Positions 47,886-59,645 of a stretch of DNA of 64,000 nucleotides are shown piece by piece (the stretch's first letter is position 1; every line of letters begins with the position of its first letter). Source of the stretch: Phallus indusiatus (Eukaryota > Basidiomycota > Agaricomycetes > Phallales > Phallaceae); the NCBI GenBank assembly GCA_027605045.1, contig JAQFWX010000009.1:1116001-1180000 (forward strand), written 5' to 3'. The translations under genes were made by a program, and so were the position numbers. The notes beneath the pieces are model-generated. The model did no database searches. It saw only the letters and a list, made by a program, of their open reading frames with translations, and was not told where the DNA came from.

Positions 47886-48021
47886 TGGAAAAGGAAACCC
47901 AAAAAATAAATAGGGCTAGAAAACAATGAACATAAAAAACTTTTGTACACCGCCGATAGCCCCAATAATGTTCTTCAGTTTCCATTTTTCTTTGTTTGTT
48001 ATGTGTGCTTTTTTTTTTCAC

Positions 48022-49524
48022 TTAGATCCGCCGCTGCTTTTCCATCGGGAACCCATTTGGACCAGTTGGTATAGGCGGCAAAGGTGGCATGGTCTGCATT
48101 TGCTGCTGCTCCCTCCATGTAGGAATATAAGCAGCATACGGAGGTGGTCCAGTTCTTGTGCTCCCTACGTCATCATCCATCGTTCTACGCGAGCTCGACG
48201 GCGTCTGCACTTGCGCCTCCGAATCAACTTGTGATTGGGTATCAATAGTTTGCTCAGACCTCATACTCGAGGCTGGCAAGGGTGGTAAAGGCATCGGTGG
48301 CGGGGGTGACGTCGGTGGCAAGTTCTGAATGTGAAGTTGCTGTTTGCCGCTAGACGATGCCGACGGTGACGGTAGAAGAGGACTAGCTACAGATGTGGCG
48401 GTAGATATACCGGATATAGATTGAGCAGGGTGGATGGATGAGTTGCGAGGGGTTGTGTAGGCGTGTGAATGCGCAGACCGGGAGATGGAAGGCATGGGCG
48501 TATGGTTGGTGGTATTGACGTGATGGGTATATGTATTGTGGCTTTGTGTGCTATACACACTCTTCTCATACCCACCAGGTGTGCTATTGATAGTTTCCAT
48601 GGACATGCGCGGACCAACAGAAACCGAGTGTGGTACGCTAGGTACTCCTCGTGGGGACGGCAAAGGCGGGAACCTGTGGGTACTAGGTGTTGCAAGTGGC
48701 GTTGCAAACGGCGATATGCTGCTTATTTCTGAGCGTGCATCCGATCGTGAGTTTGAATCCGCTTCTGTGAAGGCCCAGGACCCATCAGGGCGGCGATGGG
48801 CTATACGGAGGAGACCGGCCGTACTGCTCATGGCCGCTGTTTGTTTGGCGAAGAAAAAAGAAAAGACGAAGGCGTAAGTTTGCAACTTTGAGATTTGGAA
48901 TAAGCATTCAACGCACATGAGTTAGAACTAAGCGAATGTGACGTCGCAATGTGTTCTAAATGTCTAAAGTCCATTGGAGTAGACGGAAGAGGGATTTGAC
49001 CCTGGGGATATTGGTGATGTAGGTGATAATTTGGATGGTACAAGCCCTGGGCCTTGTTGCGAAGCTCTTGGTTCTTGTGATACATCCTGAATAGGATGAG
49101 TACGAATCCTTGAATGAAAAGCGTCCCAAAAATGCCCAACACAACGCCTATCAAAAGGGGTTGTGGGACGGTGGAGTCGCATGTGTCAGCTCGAGAAACG
49201 AGTAGAGAGCGTTTTCTGTTGCTCGCTGAGTATTTTGATCGCCCAATGCGTATTCTTTGAAGACTTACCTTCCAGCAACTTGAGGTGTTGGGCGCACACG
49301 CACGCGATCCATCTCCCACTCGCTGAAAATCATTGAAACATTCGTCAACACTTGGAACGAGAAAAATGCTTGTGGAAAAGGAGCTCTTACAATTGGGAAG
49401 CTGGGAAACGTCGGTTATTTGTCGATGGCAATTCGGGATGTGGGTGTTGCAGAGTTAATGAGAATACGTCCATGGTAAGCCAACTCAGAACTAAAACCAA
49501 AGGCAACGCCTGAGGAAACTTCAT
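48022..49524 (-). CDS. Single-pass membrane protein with Pro/Ser-rich cytoplasmic tail
   Basis: Exons 49524-49391, 49322-49269, 49215-48917 and 48836-48022 join in frame to 433 residues. A signal peptide (MKFPQALPLVLVLSWLTMDV) opens it. A short outer part of about 65 residues follows (FEWEMDRVRVRPTPQVAGRK, then DTCDSTVPQ), then one membrane helix (LLIGVVLGIFGTLFIQGFVL). The tail is long and rich in Ser, Pro, His and Thr, ending PPLPPIPTGPNGFPMEKQ; polyproline runs could bind SH3 or WW domains. The layout resembles fungal wall-sensor or adaptor-like membrane proteins, but no named family is recognised. Part of its 5' half is copied at 53955-54170 beside a repeat gene. Confidence 0.7.
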
Positions 49525-51173
49525 TGTCGTAAAGGAATGTGGAGATATAACGAGAGGCAAGACGAGAAAGAGAACGGTTCGGAAGAGGAAGAGGAATAAG
49601 GGGGAAGGGGGAGGACGAGGGGGATCAAGGAGGACGAGGGAAAGATGAGATGAAGACGTGGAGGGAGATGCCCGGGCTGGAAGACAGACAGACGCCTTTG
49701 CCCCTTGCACGCTTAGGGTTTGATTAGCTAATGAACACAAGTGTGACAACGTTGATGTCACACCTGGACTCTGCAGGGCCGCCGAAAGTTGCGCCGAGGC
49801 CTTGTTTATTTTATTGGGAGAACTTGGGATCAGACTCAAAGACTGACATGTGAAGAATTCTCTGCGTACTTTACGTGAAACATTACAAGCTGAGGTTCTT
49901 AAAAAAATTGGTTCTTTTCCGAAGCCTTTGCACATTCAAATTTCGATGCACCCTCAAACTTCTCCAGTTCTAGTTTTTCTTACTGTTGATGATGATGATG
50001 ATGGATATGACGATATTTATATATATACCTATAGACGCTTGACCCAGAAAATATATGGCACTTGAACCCTTTTGAACAAAGTCTCCTTGCCGACGCCCAC
50101 TGTTTTTAATTCGTCCGATTGGATAGACGAGTGACACCTTCTATTTTTTTTCCCATTTCAACTGCTTAACGCCTCAGTCGTGAATTTCAATTTCGTTGAA
50201 TTCATTGCGCTCAAATCCCGAGACGGGGGAGCTAGTGCATCGACTCCAAAAAAGAATCAATCGCTTGTAATGATTTGAATCTAAGCGAACCTCTGAAATA
50301 ATTCATCAACATTCCTTTTTTGGCCTATTGTCCGAGTGCCTTCAAAAAAAAATACAAGCACGAAGTAACGCCGGAACATCCAATACTCCTCTACGCGCTT
50401 TTTCACGCTTTGTGTTTGTCCTTTCCTTTCAATGATGCCAAATATACTTCGATGAAACGGAGTTCACGGATGAGCGACGAGGCAAACATTGATATGGCCT
50501 CGCGTCTCCGAGGGTTGTTAGCTAGATCTTGGCGATCGCAGCGCGCGCCGAGCCCTTGAACCAGCTGCAGCTGCTGCGCTTGTAATGATCAAATTATTCA
50601 AGAGAGCTACAAGCGCGAAGCCTTCATCGCAATCCGCCTCGAATGAAAAACCAATTACTTACGTGGTTGCAAGTGCTACCTGCAGCCTGACATGGGCAAC
50701 GTTATAAAGCCATAAAGCCCACCCCTTGATTGGAATCTCTAGCGGCTGTGGGTTATTCTATCGTAATTATTCAATTGGTCAACTGATTCAACTTCCCCGA
50801 ATCTAAAGGCTACTAGGCAAGAATCAATATACTGATGAAATACGCCTGAACAGTAACTGAAGTATACTCAGGCTTTTGAGAATTTGCTCAAAAATCTTCC
50901 AGGCTGCGACTTGCGCTCGAAACTTGTCCTAACTTCCACTCCGACCTTTGGGTTGTATATTGAGTTTTGCCCCTTTTTTCCGGCCTCCCATACCTTCAAT
51001 CTAGACAAAAAAGCAACCCGCGGGCTTTAGCAGACTCTGGCTGTATTAGTAGGGGTCCTGACGCCAGTAGTCACACTGTGACCTGCTGATGCCGGGGACG
51101 CGAATATGACCGAACAAAAAGTTCCTCTTTTTTTTTTTTTTAATCACCACCATCACCGTTGACAATTTCTGCC
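49525..51173. other. Intergenic between the membrane protein gene and gene A1
   Basis: This includes the membrane gene's promoter. A (gat)n run lies at 49987-50002. Parts of this stretch are repeated at 54170-55117 (with gaps) and at 62630-62760, so it belongs to the duplicated unit. The ORF at 50320-50559 is not kept in the copy and is probably not coding. Confidence 0.5.
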
Positions 51174-51591
51174 ATGGTATGTCGTTCTATTTGGTTACAC
51201 GTTCAATTTATTTTTATATGATTCAGGCTTATGTCAAAGGATACGTTTGTGACTATGCAAAGATACAGCGTCACCTTAAGATCGCGGACGACGACAAGGA
51301 TCTAAACGGAAAGATAGATGACTGTGTTACGAAAATATTGGAATTCATCGACCGAGACACCAATCCGACCTGCTTGGGGATACCTCTTGGTACAGATGGG
51401 AGGAAGGTCGTTATAGTGACAGCCGAAGGAGATGATCCAGCATCGGCAGATTCGTGGAAGGAGACAGAGCCCTCGTATCTAAGGAAGCTAGCTGAACACG
51501 TGCTTTCCGGTCCACACATTCTGAAGAGGGGTATGTTTATTGACATTTATTAAATCCAGTCTCATTGATCTTGGTATTTCCAGCGGACTGA
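51174..51591 (+). CDS. Gene A1: 104-aa protein of unknown family
   Basis: Exon 1 contributes only the start codon (51174-51176, directly followed by gtatgt). Exon 2 is 51227-51530 and exon 3 (51584-51591) adds only Ala-Asp-stop. The product begins MAYVKGYVCDYAKIQ and includes KIDDCVTKILEFIDRDTNPT, CLGIPLGTDGRKVVIVTAEG and ETEPSYLRKLAEHVLSGPHI. It is acidic with no signal peptide or helix for a membrane. No family known to me. The same three-exon structure is kept in copies at 53531, 55118 and 60271. It is followed by gene B1. Confidence 0.7.
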
Positions 51592-52339
51592 AGCCTTCCG
51601 ATACTGGCATTCTGCTCAGAGAGTGTTTTTGGTATTCAAGCCTTACAGGTTGAAACAGTAGTGATACGAAGGGGGAATGCTTCTGAAATACGCGTGTGGT
51701 AGTATATAAGCGTTGTGCTACTCGGAGTCGTCTAATGCATATCTGTTAGAGTCCACATCTTTTCTTGTCCTCATTGTTTCAATTTGTTTGTCCTCACCCA
51801 TTTGTCCTCATTCTATGCCCCTAGCTTGATGATGATGATGATGATTAATTAAGTTCATTTTCTATATGGTTGTCCCCGTTGCCCCCGGTCTGATAATGTA
51901 CAGTATAATCTAAGTGGATCCATATACATAACATAACCCATATACATAACATAACGACTGTACATACTAAAACATCTGTTCCCTTTTCCGGGAGGCCGCC
52001 AGTCTGTCGGAAAGGTGCTACAGTAATGGGGATTTGAAAATGAATGATGAGGCTGGTGTCCAGTGTCTTGTTCTTACTCATTTGTTCTTCGTGACTCTCC
52101 GGGTGTATGCGGTGTTTCAGGTTGCAAGCTTCATCGATGGGTTTCTTGAAGTTTCTATATCAGTCTGTATCTCTAGGTATCTCTCTGTGCAAGGGAATAT
52201 CCCTGGCTTACATTATTGTCCCTGCATATTTTGTATTTAATCCTCACCTCTCGTTCGAACTCATATGTAAGCATCTTTTTCCAACTCAGAAATAGTATAT
52301 ATTGAGCGGTGTACTCATTGTCCTTAACTCCCATACCTC
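51592..52339. other. Spacer between genes A1 and B1
   Basis: The same spacer sequence follows A3 and A4 (blocks such as gatacgaagggggaatgctt and catactaaaacatctgttcc). It holds a (gat)n run at 51829-51845. No gene. Confidence 0.55.
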
Positions 52340-53057
52340 ATGTCATATTCACTGGTACGTCGTTCGTCCCCTTTGACACCTCCTTCATCGCTTGATCGAC
52401 CTTGAACGTAGGACCAGAATGCGTTCATGCATCTAAACAATCTTGCTTTAGCCTCAGTACAGAAGGGGACGGATGAAAGTGATTGTTACGCTGTCTTCAC
52501 AGAGATGCTCATCGAACACAGAGTCACTCATAACCGCCTCTTTATCTTATTTCCGCAGCTCCGCCTTTCCTGGAAACCTGACATGGGCATAGGACGCCTC
52601 ATCCACGGTAGCAAACGTCTCCAGGGTGGGGTCGAGCAGAAGGCTGCGATCGAAATCATGCAAAACTTGCCAAGTCCTGCCACCATCATTGATCACCTCT
52701 ACGTGCGCGAGGCTTTTCAAAGTATTGTGATTCAAAGTGAAAGCTGCAATTAAGAACGGTGCACTACCATGTGACACTTCTACCAAGTGGATACTAGCAG
52801 TGGGACCATACTTCACTTTTCGGAAGTTTGGTCCATTCAACGAAGTACACCTTGCTACTAGAGGTCATCGACCAAATGACAGCGGGGACGCGGCTGTAGC
52901 GGATTTTGTAGAAGGCTTAGAGGCCACGACTCGTACCAGACCAATCCCCGGACCATTATATCGCATTGGAACTCCAGATGTTGCCTCCGCTATGCATGCA
53001 TATCTCTTTTCCCCTGAGGCCATGAAATTATACACCTCCACAAATCGTATTATGTAA
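52340..53057 (+). pseudogene. Gene B1: broken copy of an unknown 235-240 aa protein
   Basis: Exon 1 is five codons (MSYSL, 52340-52354); a 55-nt intron leads to DQNAFMHLNNLALASVQKGT. The frame matches B2 (61820-62584) until about 52735, where a net 8-base deletion after FQSIVIQ puts the rest (VKAAIKNGALPCDTSTKWIL onward, to 53057) in another frame. It also lacks 33 bases present in B2. The second half is still open and similar, so the break may be recent. Confidence 0.7.
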
Positions 53058-53530
53058 ATGACTTGATGTTGATAGAAATGTTTTTTATCTTCTACTTCCG
53101 TTGATCACTCGCTATGTTTTCTTTTTATTGGTTGATCACTTAGACATACATATATGACTGCTACTCTGTATAAGCTCCTGCTTAGTGTGTAACATTGAAG
53201 CCATTTTACTGCGCTGCTACATAGTGCACACAGGCCCCCCTGTTAAGCCTATAATTGTAAGCTAAAGCCAAATTCTGGCCTTGCGGATCAACATAGAGGT
53301 AACCGGAATAAAGCCTAGTATTTGTTGATGACAAGGTTGTATAGGGAAGATCATAATCAAATTACTGTCCGGTACTCACTACTCAGTCCGAGTCATTTGT
53401 GGCTTGCTCGCCGGGAGAGTGGGAGTCTGTGACGCTAACAAGTCACAGTTTGGCGTATAGTTCTCTTTATTAAATCACCAGCACACTTTCGCCATTCTAA
53501 TGCTAATACTAGTGAAAGACAACTGGTGCG
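53058..53530. other. No gene seen
   Basis: Spacer between B1 and A2 with no coding signal. Confidence 0.45.
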
Positions 53531-53954
53531 ATGGTATGTTATTCTACTTGATTTACATGAATTTCTTCTTATATGACTCAGTCTTATGTTAAAGGATACA
53601 TTTTTGATCATGCAAAGATTCAGCATTTGCTTCAGATTATCAGATAGCGGACGATGATAAAGAAAAAAACGGCAAAATCGATGATTGTGTTACGAAAACT
53701 TTGCATTTCATTGACCGGGACACTAATCCGATCTGCTTGGGAATACCACTTGGTACGAATGACAGGAGAGTCGTTATCATAACAGCCGAGGGTGATGATC
53801 CAGCGTCGGCAGGGTCGTGGAAGGAGACAGAGCCCTCGTATCTGAAGAAACTAGCTGAACACCTGTTTTCCGGCCCACATATCCTAGAGAGGGGTATGTT
53901 TATTGACATTTAATGAACTCAGCCTCATTGATCTTCGTATTTCCAGCCGATTGA
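53531..53954 (+). pseudogene. Gene A2: copy of gene A broken by an 8-base insertion
   Basis: ATG at 53531-53533, intron, then SYVKGYIFDHAKIQHLLQ. An extra attatcag at about 53632-53641 shifts the frame into a stop. Downstream the frame is intact (IADDDKEKNGKIDDCVTKTL to ERG) with the usual last exon CCGATTGA at 53947-53954. It is closest to A4 (shared KEKNGKIDDC). A foreign segment joins a few bases after the stop codon. Confidence 0.75.
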
Positions 53955-54170
53955 ATACTGGGACAGTCGAGTCGCATGTATCGGTTCGAGAAACGAGTAG
54001 AAAGCGTTTGCTGTTACTCACTGAGTATTTTGATCGTCGAAAGTGTGTTCTTTTTGAAGATTGACCTTCCAGCGACTTGAGGTGTTGGGCACACATGCAC
54101 GCGATCTATCTTCCACTCGCTGAAAATTATTGGAACATTCGTCAGTGGGATGACAAATGCTGTGAAAAGA
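53955..54170 (-). pseudogene. Fragment of the membrane protein gene (48022-49524)
   Basis: This matches about 49165-49380 of the intact gene, including the exon 2 text SEWKIDRVHVCPTPQVAGR (parent EWEMDRVRVRPTPQVAGR) and its flanking introns, with substitutions and small indels. It has no promoter, signal peptide or tail. It was carried here as part of the segmental duplication and is fused a few bases past gene A2's stop. Confidence 0.75.
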
Positions 54171-55117
54171 AAGTGGGAAGTTAGGAAACACCGGTGATTT
54201 GCTTCACGCTTTGTGCTTGTTCTCCCTTTCATATTCATATTCAAATGATACCAAAAATATTTTCTCCATAGATTAGACGGATTCCACTGATGAGCGAGGT
54301 GAATAAACATATATAATCATACGGTCTTGTCACTCTGAGGGCTATTAGCTAAGTCACGGTAGATCTTCGCAATCGCAATGCTGAGCCCTTCTAACCAATG
54401 CGCTTGTAATGACCTGTTCAAGAGAAATACAAGCGCTAAGTTCTCATCGCAAAATACCATCCCTGCTCGAAATTTAGTTGAAGCATTTTGAAGGTTACCG
54501 GTTACGCGTTACGGTGGTTACAGTGTCCCAGCGCGCCGCATTGCGAGCAACGCCATGAACCAGCATGGACCCGTCCCCTGATTGAGAATCTCTGGCGACC
54601 GCAGGTAGTCTATCATTAATTATTCCACTCGATCAATGTACTGATGAAGTACACATGAACTATATAAACTGAAGTATATCCTGCGGCGTAACGGGTTGTT
54701 ATTTGAGAATCCCTACAGAGGCCGGATTTTTTCCTTTTTTTGAGTCAAACTTTGTCCAATTGTACTCAGTCCGGCGTTAAGCTAGGGGGATGAGTTTGCC
54801 CATTTTCTCGACCTCCTATACCTCGAATTTTAACCGGACGCGCTAGGAGAGTAAATGAAATGCACATACAGTTTGTGCGACACCTATACATAATGTATCC
54901 GAACGGCGAACCCAAACTCTTCGTTAGCTACAAGTCCAACATTACTCTTTCTCCACAGACCCAGGATCTCGACAGTAAAAACCACAACATCCGGGCTCTA
55001 CCAGCTTTCCCTTACTTGTGGTTGTGTGACCTGCTGATACAGTCACGCTAGCGTAAAGTTCCTCTTTCCTGCACCTCCACCACCATTGCTTATTGCTGTT
55101 GTTTTGATACAAGTGCC
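54171..55117. other. Duplicated spacer, no gene
   Basis: A diverged copy of 49525-51173. A segment at 54835-54985 reappears at 62745-62870. Confidence 0.5.
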
Positions 55118-55535
55118 ACGGTATGTCGTTCTATTTAGTTTTGCGTTCAATTTATCTTTATATGACCCAGGCTTATGTCAAAGGATACGTTTGTGACTAT
55201 GCAAAAATTCAGCGTTTCCTTGAGATCGCAGACGACGACAAGGATATAGTCGGCAAGATAGATGATTGTGTTACGAAAATCTTGGAATTCATCGACCGAG
55301 ACACCAATCCGACCTGCTTGGGGATACCTCTTGGTACGGATGACAGGAAGGTCGTTATAGTGACAGCCGAAGGTGATGATCCAGCATCGGCAGGGTCGCG
55401 GAAGGGGACAGAGCCCTCGTATCTGAAGAAGCTAGCTGAAAACGTACTTTCCGGTCCATACATCTTGAAGAGGGGTATGTTCATTGACATTTAATAAACC
55501 CAACCTCATTGATCTTCGTATTTCCAGCCGACTGA
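55118..55535 (+). CDS. Gene A3: copy of gene A with ACG in place of the start ATG
   Basis: Exons 55171-55474 and 55528-55535 are intact and end in Ala-Asp-stop. The codon joined to exon 2 is ACG (55118-55120), directly before gtatgt, where A1, A2 and A4 have ATG. The exon 2 frame is fully open (AYVKGYVCDYAKIQRFLEIA). It may be silent, use the near-cognate ACG, or use another start upstream. It is closest to A1. Confidence 0.6.
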
Positions 55536-55984
55536 AGCCTTCCGATACTGGCATTCTGCTCAGCCAGAATTTGTGGTTTTCAAACCTTAGGGTTGAAACA
55601 GTAGTGATACGAAGGGGGAATGCTTCTGAAATACGCGTGTGGTAGTATGGGAACTAGCTCTACTCGAAGCCGTCTAATGCGTGCCTGTCAGAGTCCACGT
55701 CCTTTCTTATTGTGTTTTCATCTTTGTTTACCCGGACATTGTCCTTACTCGTTTGTCCTCATTCTATGCCCTTAGCTTGATGATGATGGTTAATGAAGTT
55801 CATTTTCCATACGGTTGACTCCGTTGCCCCCGGCCAGATAATGTAAATACAGTATAATCTAAGTGGGATTATATACGTAACATAACGGTACATACTAAAA
55901 CATCTGTTCCCTTTGCCGGGACGCCGTCAGTCCGTCAGAAAAGTGCTAATAAGGGTTTGGAAGCGAATGGTGAAATTGGTGTCT
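55536..55984. other. A-gene downstream spacer
   Basis: The same spacer as after A1 and A4, cut at about 55985 by the LINE fragment. Confidence 0.5.
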
Positions 55985-56545
55985 AGCAACTCGGCATTTG
56001 TAGAAGTTCCAAGGAACAACGCGAACGAACTCGGGACCGGCTTTGCCGACGATGTCGCCTTCCTTACAGCAGCCAAAACCTTCCATGCGGCGAATAAGAA
56101 ACTGAAATGAATGTTCGACGGACCACAGGGGGCTCAAGAATGGGCAGACACACACAGCTCCACTTTCGAATTGACGAAGCTCAAACTAGTAGGTTTCACA
56201 AGCAGTCCATACGACGACCAAAGCTCACCCTGCGGAACCAGGAGGTGTACGCAACAACAACAGTCAAGTACCTAGGCATCATACTCGATCAGGAACTCAG
56301 ATTCAAGGAACACCAAGCCCACGCTTACTTGAAAAGTTTGGATTGGGCCAAGCAACTACGACGAATAACACGAGTTAAATATGGCACAGCCCCAACATAC
56401 TTCAAAAGACTCTACAAAGCTGTTGTCATCCCTAGGGTCCTCTATGCGGCCAGCGTATGGTGTCAACCAGTGCACAGAAAACCCAACGCCAAGCGACTTA
56501 CGGGTTCAGTTGGTTTCGCCAGGAAACTAGAGCGTATGTATAACA
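55985..56545 (+). mobile_element. 5'-truncated, decayed non-LTR retrotransposon (reverse transcriptase part)
   Basis: The frame reads NELGTGFADDVAFLTAAKTF (the FADD catalytic box of LINE reverse transcriptases). After frame shifts it reads GPQGAQEWADTHSSTFELTK, then TVKYLGIILDQELRFKEHQA, YFKRLYKAVVIPRVLYAASV and GSVGFARKLERM. This is the order seen in fungal LINEs. Several stops and shifts show it is dead. It interrupts the spacer downstream of gene A3. Confidence 0.75.
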
Positions 56546-58481
56546 ATCACGCATTTTTACCACTAAATCACACACAGAATGAACCATTTTCTCGCGTTTT
56601 CTGTTTATTTCACGTACATATCTGCCTCGCGTGGATCCTGACGTTGATATGGTCGCTACAGCGCCACCATCGCAAAAAAAATGAGCTGACAGTATTGAAT
56701 CGTCCCGTCGTGAAGATGCCAGAGATCATGAAAGTAAGTCTTGGCGAGAAAAATTATTCGAATTTCTAAAACCCTGATTCATTTCTCCCAGCTTGCCTCT
56801 CACATGGCAGATTACGACTTCTCTCACAAACTCAACAGGGAACGAGAAACACTCGATTACGTTACAGGACGACGCACGACATCAGGGAACAGGTGGTGTG
56901 CTACGTCGCGCTACGTAGGCTACATAGCGCGTGTAGCCGCGTAGGACATTTCGATGCTTCATAATTCGACGTAGTTGGCCCAGCCAAATTCGTAGAGCTA
57001 TGTAGTTCTACGAAATCCGTTTCCTGCGCTGTAGTCGCAACCTTTATCCGTCACTGCCGTTGTTCTTCTGTAGTTATTCTTTAAAATGTAGAATCCGTAG
57101 AAATATTGTTATTTTAATTATATTCACTCTTTTTCCCTTTACGTGTTTGATTTTTGTGAACTTCAAATATATTAAAAATAGTAAGTAATACAATGGATTT
57201 ACAATTCTAACTTTAACGTTCAAGTAATCGTTGCTGCTAAATAACTTTGGTACTTAAAAAACTGAACTGAGCCTCAGTAAGTAATAGTTAAGAAGGGAAA
57301 GCAGTTGGACGCAGAAGCAGGACGACGGACTCTTATATAGACAATCTGGTTAACAGGCGCTCGTGGAGCTGTGGAGCAGCAACGCACCAATCATCGTGCT
57401 CAGTTTCTCCGCCTCAGGCGTCATAATAAACATCAGTGTGGAGCGACAGCAAGAAAGTAGTGAGGAAAACGTGGGGACGGCAATGAAGACGGGGACGAGA
57501 ATATTGGCGAAGAAGAGAACGATCATAGGGAAACACAGAATCTGCTCTTACCTTACCTTTGGTCAAGTTCCGCCAAGACCCTCGCGACTATCCAGATCTG
57601 TGGCCGAAAGCATTGAGGACAAGTTGTGCTGCCATTGAGGTTCGAGAATCTTATAGATGGCGGATGGCGTTGACCGTGACTAAGGTGTGAATTTAGCACT
57701 ATGTAGATAACAAAAAAATACCCAAAATTTTGTACTCACCTTGAAAACACGAAGTTCTACATATTTCATGGTGAACTACATCTTGCTACATTGCCTGACG
57801 GTTTTACTGTGGAGCGTTACATGATCCTGGGTGAAATTACGTCGGCTTCATAGACGTTCGTATCAAGCGCTGGTTTTGTAGGCGTGTGTAATTTCGCTCC
57901 AATTACAAGTGCCGGAACCGGTTCCCTGATGGATGCTACTGCTTTTTGAGAAGCTTCCTCTGGTCGTGGAAAGAGGGCCAACAGTTCGTAATATCATGAC
58001 CGAAAGTTGCTCCAGCTTGTCGGGTTTATACACCATGTTTCAAGGCATGGCTTGTAATCGTAGCTTGTTCTTTCTTGCTCAGTTTGAATTCGGTAAAAAG
58101 GACTGGTGCATTTGTCTGTAACACTAGTTCCCTTGCATCCAGCAAGGGCTCACCGTCCCGTTTAATTTGCTTCCATCTGCATGTTGTTTGTGCGTATTTG
58201 TACGTGGTGGTGATAGTTGACAAGCTCACTCTATTTTTGAGTACAGAGCTGATGCAAGGGGATCTGCGACCCCAGGCGCATCTAGTTTCTACATATTGCT
58301 GCTTTATCATGCGTGCCCTTACAACGTTGATGAACATGCAAAGCGCTCGGGCCCCTTGATCAAATGCATCTCCTCGGACTCCCTGGAAGCCGAAAAAACT
58401 CCTTTCGTGCCATATCGTTTTTTAAAGCCAGTACATAAGTACTTATACTGCCGATGTCCGTCATTTCCACCCCGTTTTGCA
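56546..58481. other. Region of gene fragments, no intact gene
   Basis: It holds an exon-like piece reading LASHMADYDFSHKLNRERET (about 56785-56870) that is repeated at 63080-63170, and a stretch at about 57930-58480 that is repeated at 63165-63627 upstream of the second hydrolase. The ORF at 57363-57638 has no support. These pieces look like 5' flanks of the hydrolase unit plus a relic of an unknown gene. Confidence 0.4.
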
Positions 58482-59645
58482 ATGGTTGACTTCAAGAAGC
58501 TGGTCGTCGATGATGCTGGTACTGAAATAGCATACACCGACAGTGGTGCTCCTGCCCAAACACCATATCTTACCATCGTGGCTCTCCATGGTATCTGCTT
58601 CACAGCTCGTTAGTCCTCAGCGCTCAGCACCAATCCTTTTTATACCAACTGATATAAATGTTGATATGCAGCTATTTTCAAACAAGTACAGGTTAACGCT
58701 GCAGCTAAGGGTATCCGATTTGTAGCCATCAATCGTCGCAACTACCCGGGATCTACACCATACTCACCGGCCGAAATCGAAATTCTTGACAAAGGAACAG
58801 AAGAAGAGAAGAACGTTTGGCTAGACACTCGTGGGCACGAAATAGCCTGCTTTATTGTCTCTTTTATTAAGAAAGAACAAATATCACCCGTTGCAGGTCG
58901 ACAGGGTGGTGTGATCCTTCTTGGTTGGTCAGTTGGAGTTGGAGAGGCCAATGGAACCATCGCTGGGCTGATACGCTACCCGTGGATATTCGTAGAACGT
59001 TCACGAGCTATATTAGGGGGCTCATTCTGCATGGTATGTACATATATAGATTACTCTGACATGTTTACTTTCTTATTAAATTTAGAGGCTGGCTCAATCA
59101 TGATGGGACTACCTATGCCAGAAAAGAACCTCCCCATGTTCATTCAGTGGGTAACAGGCTACTTCAAACACGGTGACTTGAGCACCCGAGACCTTAACGC
59201 CATATCTTACGTTGTACCAAGTACGCACCGTGTTCCGACCATCTTCAATATCCCAGAAACCGATCGAAAAGAAATAATTTTCGATGATGCGAAAGTTTTT
59301 GTGGAATACAAGATTATGCTCGGTCTTCCCGCTCAGCTTCATAAAGCGTACCGCAAGGCTTTGTTCAGTCCGGATATACGAAAACTCTTCCCCAGTTTGA
59401 AGATAGGATACCTGGCGGGAACAGAAACTGCTTCATTCGGTATTGACAATTTCTGGAAAGTTCAGCACGACGCAGAGGAAGCCGGGACTGATTCTATATT
59501 GTTCAAACTACAACCTAATATTAATCATTTTGTGAGCTATTAGTCTTTCCAATATCCTCTATTCATTTATTTTTCTCTCGTGTAGGTTATTTGGGATGAA
59601 CCGTCTAAGGCCATAGATCTCTACATAGAATGCGCAGGTCTTTGA
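58482..59645 (+). CDS. Alpha/beta-hydrolase fold protein, copy 1
   Basis: Exons 58482-58608, 58672-59033, 59088-59537 (about) and 59587-59645 join in frame. The N-terminus MVDFKKLVVDDAGTEIAYTD leads to the oxyanion-hole strand IVALHGICFTAP, then IRFVAINRRNYPGSTPYSPA and the nucleophile elbow GVILLGWSVGVGEANG (GxSxG). The probable catalytic His is in NHFVIWDEPSKAI near the C-terminus. About 330 residues, no signal peptide. This is a typical fungal alpha/beta-hydrolase of unknown substrate. The intron 59034-59087 is in frame and could be retained. It sits upstream of gene A4 in the same direction; a near-identical gene starts at 63628. Confidence 0.8.

Larger units (their letters stand above)
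45554..48021. other. Gene-poor stretch
   Basis: No supported gene. It contains a hairpin at 46146-46177, a C-homopolymer at about 46716-46729 and a long purine run at 47811-47885. Short ORFs at 45815-46678 overlap in different frames with no domain. Confidence 0.4.
49150..51600. repeat. Segmental duplication, source copy (partner 53955-55540)
   Basis: The 5' half of the membrane protein gene, the spacer and gene A1 occur in the same order and orientation at 53955-55540, where the spacer is shorter. Shared landmarks include gagaaacgagtagagagcgt, gatcgcgtgcgtgtgcgccc-like sequence and the A gene itself. Confidence 0.7.

Noticed and set aside
48469..48877. Open frames on the plus strand
   Set aside because: They are antisense shadows of the last exon of the membrane protein gene.
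51271..51546. Minus-strand open frames opposite the gene A copies
   Set aside because: The plus-strand frame has consistent splice sites and stop in all copies; the antisense frame has none.
57363..57638. 91-codon open frame as a gene
   Set aside because: No family, introns or second copy; it lies in a patchwork of fragments.
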